Positions 13,276 through 24,899 of a DNA stretch of 64,000 nucleotides are shown piece after piece. Every line of letters starts with the position of its first letter. Position 1 is the first letter of the stretch. The notes beneath the pieces were generated by a model, which saw only the letters and a program-made list of their open reading frames with translations, did no database searches and had not been told where the DNA came from. The position numbers were made by a program, and so were the translations under genes. This DNA comes from Camelus bactrianus (lineage: Eukaryota; Chordata; Mammalia; Artiodactyla; Camelidae): positions 67,609,501-67,673,500 of the forward strand of contig NC_133544.1 in assembly GCF_048773025.1 (NCBI RefSeq), given 5' to 3'.

Positions 13276-13480
13276 TAAAGTAAAGACTTCTGGTTCCAGC
13301 AGATAGCGTAACTGGGTAATCTTAAACTAACCCTAGAAATCTGGATAAAATGTAGTATTTTTATAAGTGAAGAGAAGTCTCTGTAAGGAAAGAAAATCTC
13401 CAGTTGCTAGAAAGGTAGAGGGAACTGAAGACCTGAGAGTTAGGAATGTGTTCTGATGAAGCAGTGAGGCTCGGGAAGGG
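13276..13480 (+). mobile_element. L1M/HAL1-type 5-prime piece
   Basis: It begins GACTTCTGGTTCCAGCAGAT and contains AAATCTGGATAAAATGTAGT, matching the starts at 1752 and 18795 in type. Confidence 0.5.
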
Positions 13481-14544
13481 TTAAATCTCAGCAGCTCAGG
13501 GCTGGACTGGCCCTTCGAGGCCGGTTCAGAGCACGGCTGCTGGGGTAAGACTTGTGCTTTATGGCGTCCCCATCAAAGTGACGTTGGACAGCTTCTCCAT
13601 CCGGATGAAGAAGGAAGAAAACTCTTCAGCTGGACCGAGATGGATTGGGAAGGAAAAGAGAGGCGAGCAATGGCTCGCTGCCTCATGCAGGATGGAGGAG
13701 TGGAGGCTCAGGTGGAGGAGAAAACAGGCAGGTGAGGATGGGCAACTGGGATGGGTCTGGGGGACAGAGTGAGGAGTTGAGAACTCTGACCCTGGGAAGT
13801 CGCAGCAAATGTTGATGAGGAGCAGAAAGGGACCCAGGCAAGAGCCTGGGCTGTGACCCAGAAGCAGAAGAGAAGGCTTTGAGCAGAACCACCCCCTACT
13901 CAGCACGTGCCACCGTAGCAGCAGGCGGCTCCCGCACAGAGGCCTGTGGCCTTGCTCTCGGCCGCCCGGCAGTCGCAGCTGAGCGGTGAGTCAGCACCAG
14001 GCAGTCACTCACCCTTTTTGGAAGCCAAGTCTCTAGTCATTTCTGAAAAAAGAAAAATGACTGAGGAGGAGCTGGATTTTTCCCTTCGGAACGGATGTGA
14101 GTGAACCCATTCGGTGTTTTACTAATAAAAGCAATCACCTCTGGAGAGCAGCGCGGGGTTGAGGAACACGCATGGTCCATCGGTGATGCCTGGAGCCAAA
14201 GGATGGGCATGTCTGCCTGCCCAGCAGCAGCGCCTGAGGGTCTGTCAGTGCAGCGCCCCCACCAGGAATACATTTCAGAAAGCCGGTGGGGCTTTCGCTC
14301 ACTTACAAGGCAAGAGTGAGCCTGCTCACCCACCACATACATTTCAGGAACAGATAAGAAGGGAGTCTGGGCCATCTTCTGTCCCCGCAGGCCCCTCTGC
14401 ACACCCCCAGGGCCTCCACCTTATTTCCCGGTGGCCCAGAACTCCACACCTCAGCCGCTCGCTCCCCTTTCCCCACGCCTGTGTCCACCCTCTGGGCAGC
14501 ACCTCCACACGTGAACCAGTTACACGTACAGGCCCTGTACTCAA
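13481..14544. other. Intergenic, GC-richer island-like block
   Basis: It is higher in GC and CpG than its surroundings. It contains TGAGTCAGCA at 13987-13996 (AP-1/NF-E2 type). Several overlapping ORFs exist on both strands, none with a recognised domain. Confidence 0.45.
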
Positions 14545-14765
14545 ACATCGTGGTTCAAATCCTGGCTCTAAGGAACCACTTACTGGCCACGAAAACCTCG
14601 AATGGGTTTCTTAATTTCTTTAAGCTTCAATTTCTTCATCCAGAAAACAGGAAATAAATTATTATCCTGGGGTCATGGTGAGAATCAAATGTAATCATCT
14701 GTGTAAAACACATACCACAGTATCTGCTGTACAAATGCTCAGTAAACCACCATCATCACTGGCAC
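14545..14765 (+). mobile_element. MIR fragment
   Basis: Contains GGTTCAAATCCTGGCTCTAA, TTTCTTCATCCAGAAAACAG and AAATGCTCAGTAAACC, in MIR order. Confidence 0.8.
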
Positions 14766-15244
14766 TGTCTCAGGTTCTTTTCCCCACTCAGATCACCCCT
14801 GCCCTGTGTCGCACAGAGCCAGACAGCAGCCCCACCACACGTGCTGTTCCCCGATGTTGTTCTGCTAAAACCAAGGTGTGCCAAAAGCAGAGGACTCAGA
14901 CAATGCCAGGACTAAGAAGGAATTATTGACCAGATCTTTTCAAATATTCAGAACCATGCAAAGCAGGTTTGGATGTACATATTTATTATACTATTGGTCT
15001 ATCTGATGGAAAGAGGTGATACACACAGTCAGGGTGCCCTAAGCATTTTTAGCCAAATAAATGACTCTCGAAATATTTCTGACCCGCAAACCAAGCCACG
15101 TGTTCCTTCTTCATATCAGGCTTCTAACCTGCTTGAAGCAGGAGAGCCACCCTGGAATCCAGTCTAGCGTGGGAGAGAAGATCCGTAAGCAGGTGACTGT
15201 GGCGTCACGTGGTAAGGCCACCATTCAGACAGACGACGAACAGG

Positions 15245-15465
15245 GTAAGGACAGCTACTGCTTGCTGAGCTCCCCCTGCGTGTCTGGCATTATTCTAGCC
15301 AATTCCTGTATCTCAACATACTTAATCCTTACAACAACCCTCCAGGAAGGTATTACCCTAATTACGCAGATGAGGAAACGAGAGCTACGTGGTTCAGGGT
15401 TACCCAGTGAGCAAGCAGCGGTGCGACCGCAGTGACTTCTAATTTGGGTCAACTTGACTCCCGCA
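15245..15465 (+). mobile_element. MIR fragment
   Basis: Contains GTCTGGCATTATTCTAGCCA, ACGCAGATGAGGAAACGAGA and AGGGTTACCCAGTGAGCAAG. Confidence 0.78.
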
Positions 15466-15509
15466 CGGCCCCTCAAGTGCCGTAAACATCTGGGCCATGT
15501 CCTGGCTCG

Positions 15510-15640
15510 TGGGCTCCCATGGCTGCGCTCTCTGCCTGGAACGCTCTTCCTCTAGGTATCGGATGTCTCTCTGCTCACCTCCTCCCAGCGTTTGCTCAGT
15601 GGGGCCTTCCCTCAGCAGCGTGGGTGCCTGGGAGGCAGGG
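15510..15640 (+). mobile_element. L2 fragment
   Basis: Contains CTGCCTGGAACGCTCTTCCT and GTGGGGCCTTCCCTCAG, landmarks of L2 on the plus strand. Confidence 0.6.
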
Positions 15641-16463
15641 AGACGGTGACTGTCCCAGAAGCAGGTGTGAGGGTGAGGAGGCTGGTGAGTCATCTCGCAT
15701 GTGCGAGTCTGAGGAAGCAACAAAGTGCCGAGTCACGCGGAGCAGGGATGGGCATTCCCCGAAGAGGGGCGGACTGTGCCCACAGGCCTGGCCCTGGGCG
15801 GCTTTTGGAAACGGGTGAACTGCTTTCTAACTCCAGGTACCCAAGGCCCCTGTGTTCCTGACATCTTTTCAAATCTCTCAGGCAATGTCCTGATAAATTT
15901 ACTGAGTCCTAAAACACTAATTTGTGTGATGCACTAGCCAACCCGAGGGCTCTTTCTTTTCATATGGGAATGGGTCTTAAGCCATAAGACTGAATCTCTA
16001 ATGGTGGATTTTTCTAAGTCAGTGACAAATCGGGTGAGGAAACACTTCCCTACTCCCCCACCCCCAGGACCTCATAGGTGGCCTTCTGATCCCCTATGTG
16101 CTGACTCAAGCAATTTTTGAAATGTACTCAGCAAAGGGTGGACAGAAAAATTCTTTGTGACCGACTACCCATCGCTCAGAAAATTTCAGTGGCTCAAACG
16201 TCCCAGCCCCTCACCCTCTGAGCATGTTGGTTATCGCGGTTACTGTATAATGTGAAAATTTCCAAATTGAACTAAACTCAGATCTATTAATATACATGAT
16301 TAAGGTTTCAAATATAGCACTGCTTTATTTTCATGGGGGGCTATTTCTGTGTGGTGATTGCCTGGCTGATTTGCAATTTCAGAATAAAACAGCTCTTCTC
16401 CATAGCTAACGGGAAACTTGGCAGGGTGCTGCACACCCAGGCCCTCGCTGTGAAAAAGTCTGT

Positions 16464-16661
16464 TCAACAGCGGCGAGTGCTCTTCTTCTGAATTACGTAA
16501 GCAGGGCCGACAAAAGGCAACAGCACAACTCCAGATCCTGCCCAGATGAAGTAGTGTCTGTTCGGTTTCTCTTTTGGTGCTGGAGGAACACTGACTCTTC
16601 TGGCGATAAATAATGAGCCTGTCTCCCTATAGTATCTCAAATTAAATACACTATGGTACAA
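16464..16661 (-). other. 65-codon ORF of unknown status with membrane-helix-like end
   Basis: It runs from an ATG at 16661 to a TGA at 16466-16464. Residues 1-35 include IARRVSVPPAPKEKPNR, and residues 37-57 are a hydrophobic run (FIWAGSGVVLLPFVGPAYV) followed by QKKSTRRC. This short basic leader, single hydrophobic segment and basic end resembles small mitochondrial inner-membrane proteins, but I recognise no family. It could be a chance ORF, a pseudogene piece or an unannotated microprotein. No repeat overlaps it. Confidence 0.2.
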
Positions 16662-16984
16662 ATGAGGAATAAATCACAATAGAGATTTCTCTGACACGGG
16701 ATTCACAAGTAACTAAAAGATGCTTGAGTAAGAATGATGTAAATAAATTCATAACCATGGTGACTTGAACCAAAGAGGACCTGCCTGAAGCAAACTCTAT
16801 GGCTGCGATAAGCAAAACATTACCATCTCCAGCTAATAGAGAAAAGTAGGTTTATGACCTACAGAGATCTCAGTGTCATAAAGCAGCTTTTCCAGTCCCA
16901 TGGCAGGCAACACAACTCACCTCAGAGCCAGGCCTCTGTACGTAAATATAATAAAATGGCTCTATTTTGAAGCAGCTTAGAGAA

Positions 16985-17075
16985 TGATGGTCTTTGGAGT
17001 CAAAGTTCAAATCTCGGTTCCCTCACTTATAAATTTTGTGACTTTGGACAATAAGGCTTAGAGAAGCTTTCTCAT
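16985..17075 (+). mobile_element. MIR fragment
   Basis: Contains CTTTGGAGTCAAAGTTCAAA, then TGACTTTGGACAATAAGG. Confidence 0.6.
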
Positions 17076-18648
17076 TGGTTGTGCCAAGAATACAAGGCTG
17101 CTCTTTGCTGGGGCCGTTTCTCAAGAGGGCTGAGTTGGAGCAAGAAACCTTCAGGGATGGGGACACATCTCCCGCTGGGACAACAAACAGGTTTGCTTGC
17201 TGTTTACTGTCAAAGCGGTGGATTCCCCAGTGTTCCTCTCCTATAACACAACCCATGACCAAGCAGGCACCCATCTGCCTCCACATCACCTCTGTGGGAC
17301 CCGGGGAGCAAGAGGGACAGACATGCTGACGCCCATGCTGCTTGCTGTGCTGTGAGCGATGTCGTCTTTTGCTTCTCGCCCAGGAGTCCTGTGTCTTTAA
17401 CTTATTACTTATAAATAGGTAAACTCAAATCCCAAACCCAACCGTATGTTGCTTATAAAAGGAAAATCCTAAATACAAGGATCTAGAAAGTTTGAGTGGG
17501 AGAATAGGAAAAATAATGCCATGCAAAAACAGCCAAATGAAAGCAGGCATAGCTATATTAATGTTAGACAAGGTAGCCTTTAAGGCAAGAAGCATATCTG
17601 GACTTAAAGATAGACATTTGTAAATAGTAACAGGAAAAAATCCATCCATCAAGAAGGTATAACAATTCTGTGCTTGCATGCTTTTAATACATGGTCTTAA
17701 AATACACAAGGTAAAACTGGATAGAACTAAAAGAAGAAATAAACAAACCTATAACACACTCAGATTCTTGTTTTAAAAACACTTCTCTCAGTAACTGGTA
17801 GAACAAGCAGACAAAAAAAAAAGTGAGAATATAAGGGATTTGAACAAAATAATTAACAAACCTGACCTAGTTTTTATGTGTATGTATATAAAACGGTGCC
17901 CAACTACGACAGACTCCACAATCTTTTCAAGTGCATGTGAAACACGTGCCATAGAAGTCCTGACACATTTCAAGGGATTATCATCATACTGAGTATGTTC
18001 TTTGACCACAGTGGAACAAAGCTAGAAATTCATAACAAAAAGATAAGATGCCCAAATGCTTGGAAATTAAGAAATCTACTTCTTAAAAGCCACTTAAAAA
18101 AATTGAGATGAAATTCATACAACATAAAGTCAACTATTTTAAAGTGAACAATTAAGGGGTATTTAGTACGTTCACAATGTTGTGAAACCACCACCTCTAT
18201 TGAGTTCCAAAATATTTCAAAGAAAATGGAGGAAATGGGTTTTAAAAAGTCACAATGGAAATTAGCAAACAACTTGAAGTGGATGTTAATGAAAACATGA
18301 TACGGGATGTGTGAGATATAGCTAAAGGTCTGCAAAAAAGTTATTACACATTATTTTTGCCTATATAATATTGAAAATTCAGCTGAAGTGGACCTACAAA
18401 AACATAACTTACTGAAACCAACACTACAAGAAATAGAATAGTTCTATACCATTAAATAAATTAAATCTGAAATTCAAAATCTTTTTACAAAGAAATCTTG
18501 AGATTTAAGTGACTGGTAAATTGTTCTAAATGCTGAAAAAGAAATAATACCACTTTTGCAAAATCTCTTCCAGGAAAAGAAAAAGAAAATACTTTCAAGT
18601 CAGTTTATGAGGTCAGCATAATCTTGATACCCAATGTGATAAAAATAA

Positions 18649-18666
18649 CATCATCATCATCATCAT
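18649..18666 (+). repeat. CAT trinucleotide repeat
   Basis: Six units inside an old L1 copy. Confidence 0.9.
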
Positions 18667-18729
18667 AATTATAGACCAATCTGTCATAAACAGAGATGCA
18701 AGAATTCTAATAAAAATATTAGTAAACTT

Positions 18730-19614
18730 AACACAGCAATTGTTTTAAAAATATTAGGAATGTAAGTTTGCTTTAATATTTGATAAGCCAAATCAATTTG
18801 AGGACTTCTGTTTCTACTCATGAAATAGTAACTCATCATCCCACTATAATCAACTAAAAAAACTGGACAAAATATATGAAGCAACTATTTTCAGACACCG
18901 AAATAGGCAGCATAGGTCTGTGATCCCTGAAAGAAAGGAAATAAAACAAGGTGAGCCCAGTCCTGGCTTTTTGCCTAGAGGTAACCCCCAAACAGCAGCA
19001 CAGGGAAAGGGAACCCAAACAGAAGCCCAGCAGCCTCCCTGACTCAGGAACTAGAAACCTGAGGAGGCTGACTGGGTAGAATTTGGGGGAAGAGTCTATG
19101 ACAGAGTTATGCATAGAAAGAACTCTAGAAATCTGAAGAGGGGTCCCCTCCAGTCCTTGGCTGAATATGCATCCACACAGGCACAGGGTGAAAATCCATG
19201 AAGTTAATCAAAGAACAACTACCTGGGAGCTATAAGCTAAACATGTCCCAGAGCTCACACGAACATAAAGGTTTAAATTTCTACCAGCTCGGGTGGAGAT
19301 GCCTCACTGAACACCTGCGACAGTGACCAGAGAAAGGTTACAATTTAGTGATAGAGCTAAACTAGTCTTACAGTAAAGGTACTCTACACCTGAGCAACAA
19401 AACTTCAAAACAAACATCAGAAAGATTGACTTAATATCCACAAGTAACTTCCTGCCAAAACAAACTTCAGCAGTCTTTAGGGTAAGACAACAAAATCCAA
19501 ACATTCAACAACTTGGCATTTGTAATTTCCAGTATTCAACTAAAAAATTATTAGGCGTGTCAAGAGTAGAATTTTGGCCCATGACCAGAAGAAAAAAAAT
19601 CAATAGAAAATTAA
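18730..19614 (+). mobile_element. L1M/HAL1-type 5-prime block nested in older L1
   Basis: It starts near GACTTCTGTTTCTACTCATG and includes AACTGGACAAAATATATGAA, as in the 5-prime region of old mammalian L1/HAL1. It ends near CAAGAGTAGAATTTTGGCCC. Similar starts are found at 1752 and 13287. Confidence 0.6.
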
Positions 19615-20010
19615 ATGAGTGAACTTCACCACATTAACAGAATAAAGGAGAAAAAGCATATAATAGCATTGGTGGATACAGAAAAAGTATTTGTGAGAAT
19701 TCAATATCCACTGATGTTAAAAAAAAAAAAAACCACTTGGCAAACTAGGAATAGGAAGAAAATCTTAAGATCTGATACAAGGTATCACAAAAACTTATAG
19801 CAAATAGTATACTTGACAGTGAAATACAGAAAGCTTTGTCCTAAGATTGGGAGGAAACAAAGATACTTGTTTTGATTACCTCTAATCAGCATTGTAATGG
19901 AGGTCCTCAATAGGGCAATAAGGCAGAAAAGGGAAGTTAAAGTCATATAGATTAAAAAAGAAATAAAATTAGACCAGGTGTATAACAAAGGAAGTTAAAA
20001 AGTATAAAGA

Positions 20011-20481
20011 ACAATGGAATACTACTCAGCCATAAAAACCGACAACATAATGCCATTTGCAGCAACATGGATGCTCCTGGAGAATGTCATTCTAAGTGAA
20101 GTAAGCCAGAAAGAGAAAGAAAAATACCATATGAGATTGCTCATATGTGGAATCTAAAAAAAACCCCAAAAAACAAAAAAACAAAAAAAGCATAAATACA
20201 AAACAGAAATAGACTCACAGACATAGAATATAAACTTGTGGTTGCCAAGGGGGTGGGGGGTGGGAAGAGATAGACTGGGATTTCAAAATTGTAGAATAGA
20301 TAAACAAGATTATACTGTATAGCACAGGGAAATATATACAAGATCTTATGGTAGCTCACAGAGAAAAAAATGTGACAATGAATATATATATGTTCATGTA
20401 TAACTGAAAAATTGTGTTCTACACTGGAATTTGACACAACATTGTAAACTGATTATAAATCAATAAAAAATGTTAAAAAAT
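20011..20481 (+). mobile_element. Young 5-prime-truncated L1, 3-prime end
   Basis: It starts ACAATGGAATACTACTCAGC, the end of ORF2. It then has a G-rich tract at 20250 and the 3-prime UTR, and ends with AATAAAAAATG and an A-rich tail. A perfect 14-bp duplication AAAAAGTATAAAGA lies at 19997-20010 and 20482-20495. It is nested in an older L1 copy. Confidence 0.93.
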
Positions 20482-21549
20482 AAAAAGTATAAAGATTGAA
20501 GAGGAAGAAATAAAACTACCATTATTCACAGATGGCATAATTATGTACGTAGATAATTCAAAATAATCTATGGTCAAACTAAAGGAGACAAGTGAATTCA
20601 ACAAGTTTTCCACCTACCAGGTCAACATACAAAAAATATATTGTATTTCTATATACCAATAACAAACAATGACAAAACATAACAAAATGTAGTTTTAAAA
20701 GTACATTTACAGTAGCATAAAGAATCAAAGAGAAATAAATTTAACAAAAGATGGCCAAAACTTTTATCCGGAAAACTACAAAACATAATCACAATTAAAA
20801 GCTTAAGTAAATGAAAAGAGATGCCATATTCCTAGATTGTAAAGATGTCAATTTTCCTCCAAATTGAGCTGCAGATTCAAAGCAATCCCAATACAAATCC
20901 AAGCACTTTTTTTTTTTTTTGTAGAATTGACAAGATGATTCTAAAATTTATACAAAGATTAAGAATGGCCAAAATCTGAAGAATACAGCTAAAGGATATA
21001 CACAACCAGATGTCAGATTTAGTTTAAAGCTATAGGAATTAAAATAGCGAAACGAGGCACAAGAAAAGAAAAATACACCAATGAAACAATTCCAGAAATA
21101 GACCCACACACATACAATTACTTGATTTATGACAAAGGTTACAGTACAGTGCACCAAGGGAAAGAACGATCTTTTAATAAGAGTTCATCTTGATCCCTCC
21201 CTCATGTCATACAGAGAAATTTATTTGAGAAGGCAGACACCAAAAGTACATTTTGTATGATTCCATTTCTCTGTAGGTCAAAACCAGGCAAAACTACCCA
21301 CGCCCAATGTTAATGGCTCTATGCCAATTTAAGAGACCCACTTGACCCAATTTGATTTCTGAAGTATCAATGACAGCTGACATTTATGACTCGTTCCACC
21401 AAAGCTAGGACTGTGTTTCTGTGGAGGAAACGCGGTCTCCACTTGCTCAGATGAGCCCACTTATTTAATGAATCCAACCAGACCAAGAGGTGCAATGGCA
21501 ACCTCTAAAAAACTTATCACAGTGAGGTAAGGGGTTTGCCTGAATGTCA

Positions 21550-21700
21550 GATGGTGGTTCTGGTCCCAATTCAACTAACTGTAGTGTCCTAGGCAAGCCA
21601 CCCAATGCCTCTGTGTTCTCATCTATGAACTAATGGGATTATTTATCGGCATTGTTGCCTGTGACACATTAGGTACTCAGTAGTCTATGAATGCATAAGA
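21550..21700 (+). mobile_element. MIR fragment
   Basis: Contains TAGGCAAGCCACCCAATGCC and GTTCTCATCTATGAACTAAT. Confidence 0.6.
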
Positions 21701-23420
21701 ATTGGATAGTTTCAAATATATCTTCCAACTTTTTACTATATTCAATTCAATTCACTCCTGTGAAAAGTAGTCAACCAGCAACATAAAATGCAAATTCAGC
21801 AGGTCTATTCTTGTTCCACTACTATTTTGGGGGAAGTCTGGGATTAGAAGAAACTTGCACTGGAAGGTGATACTAGAAGGAAAGGGGTAATGGAAATACA
21901 GTGATACAGTAGCCACATTTACTGTAAACAACTGAACTAAAAACCAGAAGAAAACCTCCCTCAAAATGAACCAATGAACTAGAGTAGAAAAAGATAATTT
22001 TTTATAAGACCACTTCCTATCAAGAACTCTCGACTTTTTGAAAAATGTCAATAAAATCGTTTCTCAAAAGAGTTATTGACTTAGCAGACTCACATGAACC
22101 AGGCCTCTCCCAAGGAGAAGCAACTGCCTTTGAGATTCTTGTACTTAGATTTACTGCAAGAAGAGGTGTCAGGTGAGCATACAATGTTAGTCAAAGATGG
22201 AGAGAAAGGGGGATGGTGAGGACAACCATCTCTGGAGATTCACCAAGATAGAATTCAACATGTCTGATGCAAGGTAACTTTTGGGGCCATCTTATACATT
22301 CTTCTGAAAGAAAATTTTCTTCGTTTTTTTAATATTTGCTTAAATTTTCCCCTATTATTTCTGGTCCACCCCTGTTGGCCATGCTAAATCTTTTCCCTTT
22401 TTGAAACTTACATTTAAAAAAAAAAATTTAAAGAATTGAGAAAACAAGGCACACTGGAAATATGGACTGTTCTTTTACTGCATAGTAAGAAATGAGTGTG
22501 AAATGCTGGAGTCTAAAATTAAAATTTAAGTAGAGGATGCTCAGTGACCTTTTCTTAGAAGGCTCACATGAACGAATGTCATGGTACATTGATCAAATTT
22601 TTACTCACTTGCATTTTCAGATGTTGCTATTAATACCACATGACACTCAACAAATTACACTATAACATGACATTTTATTCGAATCATGTCACCTCTGGAT
22701 TCTTCTTCAGCTATGTTACTTCAACCTCTGGTTACTTACAGACAATGTATTAAAGCCTTATTTAGAGGCAAGGGAAAACTTTTCTTCTACCTCCTTTAGT
22801 TCTGTACCTGGGCCCTATGAATTAAACCGACAAAAGACAGATTAATAGGAGAAAAAGCATACAACTTAATTGCTGTTTTTAACTTTACTTCCATAGGGGT
22901 TACACAGAAAAGAAGTAAGAATTCTCCAAAAAGCAGTTTGTCTTAAAAACGTATATACCATTTTAACAAAGGGTAATAAATTATGGAAAAGTAAGTAGGC
23001 AAAGGAAAGGGAGTTTGGCTTTTAGGAGTTGTAAATTGTGGGAAAGTAAAAAGATGGGGAAATTGATGGAGGATAAGGGTGATTTTAGTAAGGTTTGTTT
23101 ATGCAGACTCATTTCAGTGCCATCTCTGTGTCCAGTGATAAGGTCTTCTTCTTCCTGGTACAGGAGAGAGGGGACACCTTTACAAATGGAAATTTATGCC
23201 CTGCTTTCAGGCAGAAGTGGAAGGACAGACAGTACTTTCTCTTTCTGCTGCTTCTCACTTTCATTCAGCTCAAAATAACCCTGATGCCGAAGAAGCGTAT
23301 TTGGGGCTGGTATATTCTGATCCCCTTAAATTTCTAAGGGGAAGTCAAAGTTCACTTGCAAATGTAAAGATACTGGTTTCCAAACTGTTCTTAGGAGCTA
23401 GTTCCCTAAGATGTCTTATT

Positions 23421-23468
<48 letters not shown>

Positions 23469-24115
23469 GAAAAATAAAGAGTTGTATGGTCAAATAAGTT
23501 TGGGAAATGCTGGGTTAAACAAAGTTAACATGATTTTTTCCAGCAGGAAATAACATTTAATTAGTGGCAATGCATTGTTATTCTGCAAATGGGGAATAAT
23601 AATTGTGTTCCTCAAACTTATGACCATGGAACATGTTTTTCAAAGTATTTTTCAAGAGTAACAGTTTTTGTAATATATGTTGAGAAATATTGGGATTAGC
23701 CATTTCATATGTAAGTACAAACATTTAAGTAGCCAATGAAATAAGTGTAAGCCAGGTAAAAAGCTAGCAATAAAGCTGGCAAATGTCAGTCAGCAGTAAT
23801 GGTGCTGCACTCTGAGTGATGCTCTAGAGGACTGAGCTCAGGTTTGCTCCTATGAAGAAAAACGAGTGTCCAAAGCTCTGGATACCATTGACTTAAAATC
23901 CCTTTGTGGCACTGAAGAGAACCAATGAATAAAGAAAAAATGGTCTCATGTGTTCATTTCCATCCTTGGCTCAGTACAGCTCCCGTTGCATTATTCTTAT
24001 ACATCTATTAACATGATTGCTTCATAATTACGAAGGCTAACTGCCAAGCATTTTTCACAGGAAGCAAGGCACTGCTCACTGCTTGTTTTAAACTGCTCTT
24101 TCGGCGTGTGCAAAA
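21701..24115. other. Intergenic, mostly unclassified
   Basis: It holds the GAAA microsatellite. The block near 22790-22990 has a repeat-like feel but I cannot name it. Confidence 0.4.
23421..23469 (+). repeat. GAAA microsatellite, about 49 bp
   Basis: Twelve near-perfect AAGA units. Confidence 0.98.
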
Positions 24116-24124
24116 GGGTCAGCA

Positions 24125-24216
24125 TTTTTTTTTTTTTAATGGAGCTACTGGTGATTGAACCCAGGACCTTGTGCATGCTAAGCATGCACTCTATCAGTGA
24201 GCTATACCCCCACCAC
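24125..24216 (-). mobile_element. Camelid tRNA-derived SINE (vicSINE type), minus strand
   Basis: The reverse complement reads GGGGGTATAGCTCACTGATA, then CTGGGTTCAATCACC, then CTCCATTAAAAA. Duplication of GGGTCAG(C/T)(A/G)TTTTT flanks it (24116-24129 and 24217-24230). It is shorter than the two plus-strand copies. Confidence 0.88.
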
Positions 24217-24669
24217 GGGTCAGTGTTTTTTAAAAAAATCTTTTTTAATTTCAATTGAAGAAACACCTCTAAAAATACCATGTGAGTGATTGCAAGGTAA
24301 AAAGGAAAAAGCACATTCAAGGCACAAAGCTAGGTAAGTGCAATAATATAGATGACCATGGGTGGGGGAGTACAGGACACAGAATTATTATTACTGATAT
24401 ATCACAAGGGTATAGGTACCTAGTGTCTTCATCTGGTCATTCTGCTCTGCCAGAGTTTTAATTTCAGCAGAGACCATTCTCAGTGTTGCCATGGACTGAT
24501 TTACCAATCAGTAGATTTGATCCTTGATCCTCAAAGGTCAGCTGCTACCATGTGTCCCTCTCTTCATCATCCTTCATGCTTCCTGGATAGGGGCAGAGCT
24601 GAGTGCCCAAGTCAGAGGACGGGTTGGCAACAGCCTACGCTGTCTCAAAAGATTTGGGGAAGAAAGGTG

Positions 24670-24895
24670 TGAGGAGGACTGGTATTTACTGAGCATCCAG
24701 GTGCCAGATATTTTCAAAAACGTTACCCCATTAACAAACAACAGATCTTTCCCCCATTTTGTAGATAAAACTGGGACTTAGAGATGTTATAATACTTGTC
24801 CAAGGTCAAACCAAATGCTGATATGTACATCAGGTAGAATCTGAGTCAGGTCTGGATGAGTCCAAAGTTGGTTGTACAATATCATGCTGTCTCTT
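24670..24895 (+). mobile_element. MIR fragment
   Basis: Contains TTACTGAGCATCCAGGTGCC, ATTTTGTAGATAAAACTGGG and TGTCCAAGGTCAAACCAAA. Confidence 0.78.
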
Positions 24896-24899
24896 AATC

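Larger units (their letters stand above)
15641..17439. other. Intergenic, mostly unique
   Basis: It holds the 65-codon ORF (16464-16661), a MIR piece (16985-17075) and TGCTGACTCA at 16099-16108. Nothing else is recognised. Confidence 0.5.
17440..21180 (+). mobile_element. Old L1 ORF2 region with three later insertions
   Basis: ORF2-like sequence runs on the plus strand at 17440-18090, 18216-18725, 19615-20010 and 20496-21180. It is interrupted by an antisense L1 3-prime piece (18092-18215), by an L1M/HAL1-like 5-prime block (18730-19614), and by the young L1 at 20011-20481. The four ORF2 parts follow one another in consensus order. Confidence 0.75.

Noticed and set aside
13559-13906. 115-codon minus-strand ORF as a gene
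   Set aside because: Ser/Pro/Leu-rich chance-type composition in a GC-richer block with open frames on both strands.
14159-14614. 151-codon plus-strand ORF as a gene
   Set aside because: Its end runs into a MIR repeat, it lacks known domains, other frames nearby are also open because of GC content, and no splice or promoter context supports it.
23196-23477. Lys/Glu-rich ORF end as a coiled coil protein
   Set aside because: The KKERKKERKK end is just the translated GAAA microsatellite.
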